NCBI GenBank assembly: GCA_023400405.1
Contig: JAEXFD010000030.1
Span: 231,212 to 295,211 of the forward strand
Source of the DNA: Pseudomonadota bacterium
GTDB taxonomy: Bacteria; Pseudomonadota; Alphaproteobacteria; Sphingomonadales; Sphingomonadaceae
DNA length: 64,000 nucleotides
Direction of reading: 5' to 3'
Position numbers and translations under genes: made by a program. Below, one piece after another: positions 33,613 through 41,255 of this stretch (the first letter of the stretch is position 1; every line of letters begins with the position of its first letter). The notes beneath the pieces were generated by a model that made no database searches, had not been told where the DNA came from, and saw nothing but the letters and a program-made list of their open reading frames with translations.

Positions 33613-33996
33613 ATGTTCGCTATCGTGCGCACGGGCGGCAAGCAGTATCGCGTTGCCGCAGGAGACAAGATCGTAGTCGAGAAGCTCGACGGCGAGGCCG
33701 GTTCGACGGTCACGCTCGGTGATGTGCTGCTCGCGGGCGAAGGTGGCGAACTCAAGTCGACCGACGGCCTGACCGTTTCGGCCGAGATCGTCGCGCAGGC
33801 GAAGGGCGAGAAGGTCATCGTCTTCAAGAAGCGCCGCCGGCACAATTATCGTCGCCGCAACGGCCATCGCCAGAACCACACCATCCTGAAGATCACCGCG
33901 ATCGGTGCGCAGGAAGAGAAGAAGAAGGCCGCGCCGAAGGCGAAGAAGGCCGCCGCCCCCGAAGCCGAGGCCCAGAGCCCGGCCGCGGAAGCGTAA
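33613..33996 (+). CDS. rplU: 50S ribosomal protein L21
   Basis: A 127-residue large-subunit protein starting MFAIVRTGGKQYRV, the hallmark of L21. The conserved core continues to FKKRRRHNYRRRNGHRQNHT. The C terminus is extended by an alanine/lysine/glutamate-rich tail, as in other alphaproteobacteria. rpmA follows after 23 bases in the universally conserved L21-L27 order. Confidence 0.97.
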   Translation: MFAIVRTGGKQYRVAAGDKIVVEKLDGEAGSTVTLGDVLLAGEGGELKSTDGLTVSAEIVAQAKGEKVIVFKKRRRHNYRRRNGHRQNHTILKITAIGAQEEKKKAAPKAKKAAAPEAEAQSPAAEA

Positions 33997-34019
33997 GCGA
34001 GACACGAGGAGTATAGACC

Positions 34020-34289
34020 ATGGCACATAAGAAGGCAGGCGGTTCCTCCCGCAACGGCCGCGACTCCGCGGGCCGCCGTCTCGGCGTGAAGAAGTTCGGT
34101 GGCCAGGAAGTCGTCGCCGGCAACATCCTCGTGCGCCAGCGCGGCACCAAATTCTATCCGGGCGTGAACGTGGGCATGGGCAAGGACCATACCCTTTTCG
34201 CGCTCGTGGACGGTCGCGTGTCGTTCAAGGAAGGCCGCCTCGGCCGCAAATTCTGTTCGGTGGACATGATTGCGGAGGCTGCCGAGTAA
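34020..34289 (+). CDS. rpmA: 50S ribosomal protein L27
   Basis: An 89-residue protein beginning MAHKKAGGSSRNGRDSAG, the N-terminal extension that reaches the peptidyl-transferase centre, and containing the GNILVRQRGTKFYPG signature. It forms a two-gene operon with rplU and is followed by a strong intrinsic terminator. Confidence 0.98.
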   Translation: MAHKKAGGSSRNGRDSAGRRLGVKKFGGQEVVAGNILVRQRGTKFYPGVNVGMGKDHTLFALVDGRVSFKEGRLGRKFCSVDMIAEAAE

Positions 34290-34351
34290 CATCGGGCAAC
34301 CGGACGGGTTGCCCACCAGGGCGACCCGGGTTCGAACGAACCAACCGAAAA

Positions 34352-34381
34352 GGGAGACGGGTCGGCCCGGCTCCCTTTTTT
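34352..34381 (+). terminator. Rho-independent terminator after rpmA
   Basis: A stem of GGGAG-a-CGGG with CCCG-g-CTCCC around a TCGG tetraloop is followed by a run of six T and TATTT. It ends the rplU-rpmA transcript. Confidence 0.9.
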
Positions 34382-34459
34382 ATTTCTCCCTGCAATCGCG
34401 GCGCAACGCGCATGTCATAGTGGCATGGCGTGGGGCACCGCAGGACCAAGGAGATGGTC

Positions 34460-35017
34460 ATGTTCGTGCGTACGCAGAGACTGACATTGCGTCCCGGCTG
34501 GCCCGAGGATGCGCCCCAGCTGGCCGATGCGATCGGGCACGAATGCGTTGTGCGCATGCTCGCCATACCGCCCTGGCCCTATCCGATCGAGGCAGCCGAG
34601 ACCTTCCTGGCCGGCTTCGGCGATCCGCTGGAGCCCAAGTTCCTGATCTTCGAGCATGAGGCCGGCGCCACGCGGCTGGTCGGCGGCATGGGCATCGCCC
34701 CGCACCGCGACGAGCCGCACGAGCTCGGCTATTGGCTGACGCCCGGCGCCTGGGGCCGCGGCATCGCGACCGAGGCGGGCCGCGCCGTGCTCGATGCGGC
34801 GCGGGCGCGCGGCATCCGCCAGGTGAGCGCCGGCCATTTCGTCGATAACCCGGCCTCTGGCCGCGTGCTGCGCAAGCTCGGCTTCCGTCCGACGGGCACG
34901 GTCACGAGCCTCTACTCCCGCGGGCGGGGGGCCGAGGGTGAGACCGCGCGCTACACGCTCGACTTGTCGGAAGGCGCGTGCGGCGGCTGCGACGACGATG
35001 CCCGAATGGCGGCCTGA
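34460..35017 (+). CDS. GNAT-family N-acetyltransferase
   Basis: A 185-residue acetyl-CoA-dependent acyltransferase of the RimJ/RimL-like group. The opening FVRTQRLTLRPGWPED, the HELGYWLTPGAWGRGIATEA motif (acetyl-CoA pyrophosphate loop GRGIA) and FVDNPASGRVLRKLGF are characteristic. Substrate is unknown: a ribosomal or other protein N terminus, or a small amine. ATG 34460 is chosen from AAGGAG six bases upstream. Confidence 0.87.
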   Translation: MFVRTQRLTLRPGWPEDAPQLADAIGHECVVRMLAIPPWPYPIEAAETFLAGFGDPLEPKFLIFEHEAGATRLVGGMGIAPHRDEPHELGYWLTPGAWGRGIATEAGRAVLDAARARGIRQVSAGHFVDNPASGRVLRKLGFRPTGTVTSLYSRGRGAEGETARYTLDLSEGACGGCDDDARMAA

Positions 35018-35115
35018 GCAGGTTCGTCGGCGACGATCGACGGGGCGGAGCATGCCCGGCAAGGCTCCGCCCGCCCCTGTCCAATGGTCGTAGCCCTTTG
35101 CGTTCCCGGCGATTC

Positions 35116-35135
35116 TTCGTCACTAGGGAGACGAA
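35116..35135. promoter_or_regulatory. Inverted repeat, candidate TetR operator
   Basis: TTCGTC at 35116-35121 and GACGAA at 35130-35135 form a perfect inverted pair with an 8-base centre. They lie 17 bases before the start of the TetR-family gene, a typical place for an autoregulatory operator. Confidence 0.4.
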
Positions 35136-35152
35136 CGGGGACCATAACAGAA

Positions 35153-35743
35153 ATGTCGCAATCACCACGCAAGCGCCTCTCACCCGAGGAATCGCGCGAT
35201 GCCGCGCTTGAGGCGGCACGGGCCTTGCTGCTCGAGGCGGGGCCGCAGGCCGTGACCCTGAAAGCGGTCGCGGCGCGGATCGGCCGGACCCACGCCAATC
35301 TGCTGCATCATTTCGGCTCGGCGGCCGGGCTGCAAAAGGCGCTGGCGGCGAGCATCGCCGACGACGTCACCGCGAAGATCGGCGCCGCCGTGATGCGCGC
35401 GCGCGCCGGCGACCATAACCCTCGCGAGGTTGTCGACCTCACCTTCGATGCGTTCGGGGAAGGCGGCGCTGGGGCGCTCGCCAGCTGGATGATCCTCACC
35501 GGAAACCAGGACGCGCTCGATCCGATCCTGGAGGCGATCCACCGGCTCGTCGATCAGCTTGCCGAGGATCATGACGCCGATGCCAAGGCGCTCGAGGAAG
35601 AGACGCTCCAGCTCGTCCTGATGGCGCTGGGCGACGCCTTGCTCGGCGGCCCGATGGCGCGGGCGCTGCGCCTGCCGCGCGACAAGGCGCGCGAAATGGC
35701 CGCTGCGCAGCTCGGTGCGTCGATGGAAGCCGACGCGCTTTAG
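35153..35743 (+). CDS. TetR/AcrR-family transcriptional regulator
   Basis: A 196-residue regulator with an N-terminal helix-turn-helix (AALEAARALLLEAGPQAVTLKAVAARIGRTHANLLHHFGS) and a helical ligand-binding C-terminal domain. It probably represses its own or a neighbouring gene; a 6+6 inverted repeat just upstream could be the operator. The ATG at 35153 begins at MSQSPRKRL; earlier in-frame codons would overlap that repeat. Its end overlaps the convergent hybrid kinase gene by four bases. The inducer is unknown. Confidence 0.85.
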   Translation: MSQSPRKRLSPEESRDAALEAARALLLEAGPQAVTLKAVAARIGRTHANLLHHFGSAAGLQKALAASIADDVTAKIGAAVMRARAGDHNPREVVDLTFDAFGEGGAGALASWMILTGNQDALDPILEAIHRLVDQLAEDHDADAKALEEETLQLVLMALGDALLGGPMARALRLPRDKAREMAAAQLGASMEADAL

Positions 35744-37677
35744 AGCGCCGCCTCGCGCAGCTCGACAGCGTCCTCCACGGCGCGGGCCAGGCCGGCCAGC
35801 GTATAGGGCTTGCGCAGCACCGGGCGGCCGCGAAACACCGCAGCGTCGGTCTCTCCGGCGAAACCGGTGACGAACAGCACGGCCACCCGATCCGCAGCGG
35901 CGCCGAGCCCGGCGATCATCTCAGGCCCGGTCAGGCCCGGCATCAGCACGTCGGAGACGATCAGGTCGATCGCCGCCATCTCGGCGATTCGCGAGCGGGC
36001 AAGCAGCGGATCGTCGCAGGCAATGACGCGGTGGCCGAGCTCTTCGAGGGCATCCTTGGTTGCGGAAAGCACGCGCGGATCGTCCTCGACGAGCAGGATA
36101 TCGAGCGCGCGCCCGGGAGCGGTGTCGATCGTCGGAGTGGGGCTCTCTGCCGGGGCGGCGGTGCCGACATAGCGCGGCAGGTAGAGGGTCACGCAGGTGC
36201 CCTCCCCCGCAGCGGTGTCGATGCCGATCTCGCCGCCCGACTGGCGAACGAAGCCGAAGATCTGGCTCAAGCCCAAGCCTGTCCCCTGCCCCACCGGCTT
36301 GGTCGTGAAAAAGGGTTCGAACACCCGCTCGAGCACCTCGGGCGTCATGCCGCTGCCGGTGTCGGCGACGGCAATGGTGACATGCTCGCCCGCGCCGCAC
36401 TCCCCCACCTGGCCGGCTTCGAGCGCGCAGCCGCCGGTGACGATGGTGAGGGTCCCCCGCCCTGCCATCGCATCGCGCGCGTTCACTGCGAGGTTGAGCA
36501 AGGCGTTTTCGAGCTGATGGCGATCCGCCCAGATGCACCAGCCCCTCCCGGAATCGCGCGTATCGACTGCGATCGCATCGCCCAAGGTGCGGTCGAGCAG
36601 ATCCGCCATGCCGGCGATCAGCGCTCCCGCCTCGATCGCTTCGGGGAGCAGCGGCTCGGACCGCGAAAAGGCAAGCAGCCGGCGCGTCAGTGCCGCGGCG
36701 CGGGTCGCGCCTTCCGCGGCGTTGTCGATGTGGCGGCGGACCTCGTCGCCATTGGCCAGGTTACGCTTCGCCAGTTCGAGCCCGCCCAGCACCACCGCCA
36801 GCATATTGTTGAAATCATGCGCGATGCCGCCGGTGAGCTGGCCCACCGCTTCCATCTTCTGCGCCTGGCGAAGCTGCTCCTGAGCCGCCTCGCGCTCGGC
36901 CGCCTCGGCACGCAGCTGTTCGGTCGCCGCGGCGACCGCGGCCTGGAGTTCCAACGCGCGCTCACGCTCGGCATCGGCATCGGCGTCCGCGACGGCGCGC
37001 TCGCCCTGCGCCTCGATCGCCATCCAGCCGAGCAGAACCGCCGCGAGCACGATCAGGATGCCGAAGCCGGAAAGCACGCGCGACGCTAGGCTGGAATTGG
37101 CGACGAGCTGGCTCGCCGCCTCGGTTCGGCGATTGAGCAGCACCCGTTCCGAATCGACGATGCGGACGAGCAGCGCTTCCATGCGCGTGCGCGCTTCGCT
37201 CTTGCGGACCTGGTAATAGGCGCCCCAGGCGTCGCTGTGTCGCTTGAACGTGGAATAGAGCGCCGTGTCCGCGAGTTCCTTGCCGCGCATGTCGAAGGCC
37301 GATTTCAGCTCGGCGATCCGCTGCTGCTGCTCGGGATTGTCGCCGGTGAGCTGGCGGAGCCGCGCGAGTTCGCCGGTGGCGCGGCTCCACTGCTCGCCAT
37401 ATTCCCGGCCGAGATTCTTGTCGGCGCTCACCACATAGCGGCCGAGCGCCGCCTCGGCGCTGGCGATCTCGGCGGCAAGCTGGTTGGCCCGCAGGATGAC
37501 GTCGAAGGTGTGCTGCTGGAGCGCGATCGCACGATCCCGCTCGGCATCGGTGCGCTGCTGGATCGTCACGATCGCGCCGAGCACGACGATCCCGAGCAAG
37601 GCCAATGCGCCCAGCAACACGAACCGCCAATTGAACTTCGGCGTCGGCGATTCGGCGGGTTGAACTGTCTCGCTCAT
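35740..37677 (-). CDS. Hybrid sensor histidine kinase with C-terminal receiver
   Basis: A 645-residue membrane sensor: transmembrane helix (~17-39), a CHASE3-like periplasmic helical domain (~42-198), a second transmembrane helix (~203-222), a coiled-coil linker, a HisKA domain with His287 in GGIAHDFNNML, an intact HATPase (LNLAVNARDAM, VADTGSGMTPE, GTGLGLSQIFG) and a receiver domain (~520-640) with VEDD and the phospho-acceptor Asp in LIVSDVLMPG. The kinase group resembles NtrB/DctB types. No partner response regulator is adjacent. Confidence 0.92.
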   Translation of the reverse strand: MSETVQPAESPTPKFNWRFVLLGALALLGIVVLGAIVTIQQRTDAERDRAIALQQHTFDVILRANQLAAEIASAEAALGRYVVSADKNLGREYGEQWSRATGELARLRQLTGDNPEQQQRIAELKSAFDMRGKELADTALYSTFKRHSDAWGAYYQVRKSEARTRMEALLVRIVDSERVLLNRRTEAASQLVANSSLASRVLSGFGILIVLAAVLLGWMAIEAQGERAVADADADAERERALELQAAVAAATEQLRAEAAEREAAQEQLRQAQKMEAVGQLTGGIAHDFNNMLAVVLGGLELAKRNLANGDEVRRHIDNAAEGATRAAALTRRLLAFSRSEPLLPEAIEAGALIAGMADLLDRTLGDAIAVDTRDSGRGWCIWADRHQLENALLNLAVNARDAMAGRGTLTIVTGGCALEAGQVGECGAGEHVTIAVADTGSGMTPEVLERVFEPFFTTKPVGQGTGLGLSQIFGFVRQSGGEIGIDTAAGEGTCVTLYLPRYVGTAAPAESPTPTIDTAPGRALDILLVEDDPRVLSATKDALEELGHRVIACDDPLLARSRIAEMAAIDLIVSDVLMPGLTGPEMIAGLGAAADRVAVLFVTGFAGETDAAVFRGRPVLRKPYTLAGLARAVEDAVELREAAL

Positions 37678-37722
37678 TCCGGGCGTGACCCTAATCCCCC
37701 GATCAGGCCCTGGAAAGCGCCC

Positions 37723-38985
37723 TCAGCCGATCACGCCGACGGCGCGCCCGGCAGCCTGGAACATGCCGAGCACGCGCTGGATTTGCTCGGCACTGTGTTC
37801 GGCGCAGAGCGAGCAGCGCAGCAGGAAAGTGCCCGCCGGCGTCGCGGGCGGCCGCGCCATGTTGACGTAAAGGCCGCCATCGAGCAGCGCCTGCCACATC
37901 ATCGCCGCCTGTTCCTGATCCTCCAGGATCACCGCGACGATCGCGCTGTCGGGCGTCTCGGTGCCAAGCCTGAAGCCCATCGCCTTGAGGCCGCCATGCA
38001 GCATCCGCGCATTTTCCCAGAGGTGCGCGCGCTTGTTGTGCGCGTGCATCAGCTTGCGGATCGACATCGCCGCGGTGGCGACGACGCTGGGGGGCAGCGA
38101 GGCGGTGAAGATATAGGGCCGGCAGGCCAGCCGGATCGCTTCGAACTTGGGATGGTTCGAAATGCAGAAGCCGCCGACGGTGCCGACCGATTTCGAGAAG
38201 GTGCCGACGACGAAATCGACCTGGCCTTCGAGGCCCTGGTCCTCATAGACGCCGCGGCCATTGGGACCGAAGAACCCCATCGAATGGGCTTCGTCGACGA
38301 GCACCATCGCGCCATGCTTCTTGGCGACGGCGACCATCTCCCTGAGCGGCGCGATATCGCCGAGCATCGAATAGACGCCCTCCAGCACCACCAGCTTGCC
38401 GGCCTCGGCGGGCAGGCGGCCGAGGCGCTTGTCGAGGTCGGTCACGTCATTGTGGCGGAAGCGGACGATCTCGGCATAGCCCTGCTTGCAGCCATCATAG
38501 ATCGAGGCGTGGCTGTCCGCATCGAGGATGACGTATTCGCCCTTCCCCGCCAGCGTCGAGATCATGCCGAGATTGGCCATGTAGCCGGTCGAGAAGACGA
38601 TCGCGCCCGAGACGCCATAGAAGTCGCGCAGCGCCTGCTCGACTTCCATATGGTCGCGGAAGGTGCCGTTGAGCATCCGGCTGCCGTTGGTTCCCGAGCC
38701 GAACTGATCGAGCGCGTCCTTGCCGGCCTGGATCACGTCCGGATCGAAGGTCATGCCCATATAATTGTAGGTGCCGAGCAGGATCGTGTCGTTGCCCTTG
38801 ATCACCGCCTCGGTCGGCGACTTGACCTCATCCATCACGATCGCGAACGGATCGGTGACGCCGCTGTCGAGCAGCTTGCGCCGCTCGGCGATCAGGCCGT
38901 CGAACTTGGAGAGGAGGTCGGTCTCCGGCGCGACCTCGGCCGGGTTTCCGGAGAGCGCATCGGCGGTGTTCAGGCTGTCAGTCAT
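37723..38985 (-). CDS. spt: Serine palmitoyltransferase
   Basis: This PLP enzyme condenses L-serine with palmitoyl-CoA or an acyl-ACP to 3-ketodihydrosphingosine, the first step of sphingolipid synthesis. The 420-residue length and sequence match the soluble homodimeric Sphingomonas enzyme closely. The PLP lysine is Lys265 (GTFSKSVGTVGG), the stacking histidine His159 (DADSHASIYDG), and DEAHSMGF contacts the cofactor. ATG 38985 gives this exact length. An acyl carrier protein gene lies upstream on the same strand, as in other sphingolipid-making bacteria. Sphingolipids replace much of the LPS in the outer membrane of this group. Confidence 0.95.
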   Translation of the reverse strand: MTDSLNTADALSGNPAEVAPETDLLSKFDGLIAERRKLLDSGVTDPFAIVMDEVKSPTEAVIKGNDTILLGTYNYMGMTFDPDVIQAGKDALDQFGSGTNGSRMLNGTFRDHMEVEQALRDFYGVSGAIVFSTGYMANLGMISTLAGKGEYVILDADSHASIYDGCKQGYAEIVRFRHNDVTDLDKRLGRLPAEAGKLVVLEGVYSMLGDIAPLREMVAVAKKHGAMVLVDEAHSMGFFGPNGRGVYEDQGLEGQVDFVVGTFSKSVGTVGGFCISNHPKFEAIRLACRPYIFTASLPPSVVATAAMSIRKLMHAHNKRAHLWENARMLHGGLKAMGFRLGTETPDSAIVAVILEDQEQAAMMWQALLDGGLYVNMARPPATPAGTFLLRCSLCAEHSAEQIQRVLGMFQAAGRAVGVIG

Positions 38986-39002
38986 CTCATTGTCATCCCA
39001 AA

Positions 39003-39092
39003 CCCGTTCGTGCTGCGCTTGTCGTCGAAGCACCGTTCTGCCTGCGGTTAACGCAGGAGAACCGCCCTTCGACAAGCTCAGGGCGAACGGGC
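39003..39092. repeat. Dispersed inverted repeat (GTTCGCCCTGAGCTTGTCGA family), copy 2
   Basis: The right arm (39057-39092) contains a 30-base match to the arm of the element at 21.9 kb. The left arm (39003-39038) is a diverged complement (GTTCGTGCTGCGCTTGTCGTCGAAGCACC). An inner hairpin CCTGCGGTTAACGCAGG forms the loop. The element sits between acp and spt within what would otherwise be one operon. Confidence 0.75.
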
Positions 39093-39099
39093 GTTGATA

Positions 39100-39342
39100 T
39101 CAGGCCTTCAGCTTCTGCACGGCATCGACGAGCTGGCCGATATTCTCGATCTCGGCCTGCATGTTCATCGTGATCAGGATGTCGAATTCGTCCTCGATCG
39201 CGGCGACGAAGTCCATCACGGTCAGGCTGTCCCACTCCAGGTCGCCGGCGAAAGTGGTGCTTTCGGTCAGCGCCACGCCCTTCTTGTTGAAGGGCTCGAT
39301 CTGGGCTTTGACGGTCTCGAAGACGGATGCGCGGTCGGTCAT
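39100..39342 (-). CDS. Acyl carrier protein (sphingolipid-associated)
   Basis: An 80-residue ACP with the phosphopantetheine attachment Ser39 in LEWDSLTVMDF and the usual four-helix layout. It differs from fatty-acid-synthesis AcpP in its DSLTVMD motif. The gene lies next to spt, so it probably presents the acyl chain to serine palmitoyltransferase, as known for the Caulobacter sphingolipid ACP. ATG 39342 starts at MTDRASVFETVKAQ. A dispersed repeat separates it from spt. Confidence 0.88.
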   Translation of the reverse strand: MTDRASVFETVKAQIEPFNKKGVALTESTTFAGDLEWDSLTVMDFVAAIEDEFDILITMNMQAEIENIGQLVDAVQKLKA

Positions 39343-39421
39343 GGCGGTCCCTTAATGGTATCGCCCGGCAGTGCCAAGCGATTGCGGCGGAAACGCGCCG
39401 GCGGCGGGGCAAGCCTGGCGG

Positions 39422-41077
39422 CTATCCGCCCGCCTCGGCGATGCAGTCGGCGGCGGCGTCAAGCGCCCGGCGCGTCGCCACCTCGGCGGCGCTTTCGCCC
39501 TTGGCATTGCGCGCGCGGGGATCGACGCCATGGCGGAGCAGCAGCTCGGCGAGCTCGGCGGCGACCGTCTCGTCGTCGGGCAGCGCGAAAAGCAGGGTTT
39601 CACCATCCTTGTTGCGGCTGCCGGCCAGCTCGGGCTCGGCCGAGAGCAGCGCGGTCAAACAATCAAGCCGGCCCGCTCGCGCGAGGCCGAACAGGTCGCG
39701 GCTGAGCGGCGCGAGCAGATCGACCACCGCCGGCTGGCCGCAATGGATCGCGAAGCCGAGCGGGGTCGCGTCATAAGGCGAGCCGCGGCGATCGACGTCC
39801 GAGCCGGCGGCAAGCAGGCGCTTTGCGACTCCGACATGGCCGTTCTGCGCCGCCCAATGAAGCGCGCGCTTGCCGTCATGCGGCGCGGCATCGGGTGCCG
39901 CGCCGAGATCGAGCAACAAGGCCACCACCGCCTCCATCCCGCTCTGCGCCGCCAGGATCAGCGCGCTCGGATCCTGAAGGTAGGCCGGGTGCCTGGCCGC
40001 CATGGCGCGAGCCTCCGCCAGATCGCCGGCCATGCAAGCCGCGACAAAGGCTTGAACGCCCTGCAACGGATTGCGGGCCGCGCCATGCCGTTCGAGCAGC
40101 ACAGCGATCTCGCCCCGGCCGTGCAGCAGCGCTTCGGTGCGCAGCGGACGGCCCGAATAGGCATGGATTGCCCTCCCATCGGCACCGTGATTGAGCAGCC
40201 ATTCGACGCGGCGGACATGGCCGAAGCCGACGGCATTGCCGAGCAGATAGTCGAGCGCGGCGAGCCGGTGCTTCCCGCCCAGCCCGGACGCGGGCTCCCG
40301 CCACCGCCCCTCCCCACCGTGCGCCGCGACCTTCGCCCAGAGATGGTCCAGCCAGCGCGTGTCGTCGCGCTGGACGGAGGTGTCATACAGCGCCTGAGTG
40401 TCGAACGGATCGGCCCCGCGCGCGATGAACAGATCGGCCAGCGCCTCGGCCTCGGGATGTTCGGGGCGATCGGTCTCGCCCTGGCCGATCACGCCAGTGA
40501 TCAGGGTGAAGGCATTCCCCCAGCCATCGTCGAACCGAGCGGACGGATCGCCGCCATGATCGAGCAGGAGCTCGGCGAGTCCGACCGCGTTGCCGGCCGG
40601 CGCGATCCGGCCATAAGCGAGGTAGAGCAGCGGCTCCCAATCGAGCGGACCGTCTTTGGCCGTGGCGCCGCTGGGGTCGCGCGCGAGCCGGCGCTCGACT
40701 TCGGCGCTATCGCCGCAGAGCACGGCGGCATGCAGGCTCTCTCGCGCTACTTCGGGGCGGCGGGCGAAGATGCGGCGCCCGGCGGACAAGTCGCCGCCCC
40801 AAGCGGAGCGGAGCATTTCGGCGGCGAGATCGGCGGTGGTGCGCCGCTCGAGTGCAAGAGCGGCGAGCGCTTCCTGGAGCGCCGTCCAGCCCGGCAGGCC
40901 GAATTCGCGCGCGAGCGCCAGCTGGACATGGCGCAGCCCGGGATCGGCGGGTGCATCGGGCAGGATCGCGGCCAGCCGTTCGCGCGCGGCAAAGTCGCCG
41001 GCGCGCAGGGCGCGGAGCCACGCCTTGGCTTCTTTCCTCAGGCTTTCGGGATTCGCAGTGGGAGCGAGCGTACGCAT
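39422..41077 (-). CDS. Ankyrin-repeat protein
   Basis: A 551-residue protein with scattered ankyrin repeats through most of its length, e.g. LLLDHGGDPSARFDDGWG, VEWLLNHGADGRA, ALHWAAQNGHVGVAKRLL and ELLLRHGVDPRARNAKG. No signal peptide or membrane segment is visible, so it is probably cytoplasmic and mediates protein-protein contacts. The first ~75 residues form a helical lead-in. Its ATG follows GGAAGGAAGG. No partner is evident, and the gene interrupts the region between acp and comM. Confidence 0.82.
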   Translation of the reverse strand: MRTLAPTANPESLRKEAKAWLRALRAGDFAARERLAAILPDAPADPGLRHVQLALAREFGLPGWTALQEALAALALERRTTADLAAEMLRSAWGGDLSAGRRIFARRPEVARESLHAAVLCGDSAEVERRLARDPSGATAKDGPLDWEPLLYLAYGRIAPAGNAVGLAELLLDHGGDPSARFDDGWGNAFTLITGVIGQGETDRPEHPEAEALADLFIARGADPFDTQALYDTSVQRDDTRWLDHLWAKVAAHGGEGRWREPASGLGGKHRLAALDYLLGNAVGFGHVRRVEWLLNHGADGRAIHAYSGRPLRTEALLHGRGEIAVLLERHGAARNPLQGVQAFVAACMAGDLAEARAMAARHPAYLQDPSALILAAQSGMEAVVALLLDLGAAPDAAPHDGKRALHWAAQNGHVGVAKRLLAAGSDVDRRGSPYDATPLGFAIHCGQPAVVDLLAPLSRDLFGLARAGRLDCLTALLSAEPELAGSRNKDGETLLFALPDDETVAAELAELLLRHGVDPRARNAKGESAAEVATRRALDAAADCIAEAGG

Positions 41078-41255
41078 AGGCCTTCCTTCCGTTGAGCCCG
41101 CGTCCGCTGAACAGGCCGGAAGAAGGGTCGATCGTGCGATTGACCGGAATGATGGGTGGGAAACTTCCCTTGCCGCGGACAGGCGGCGCCCCAGAGCGCG
41201 CTGAGCGAACGATGCGGCGGCGTGGCTGGCAAGTCAATGGGGACGCGCGGAGCCC

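Noticed and set aside
34330..34350. GGTTCGAACGAACC palindrome as a LexA box or tRNA fragment
   Set aside because: The spacing does not fit GTTC-N7-GTTC, and no tRNA fold surrounds it.
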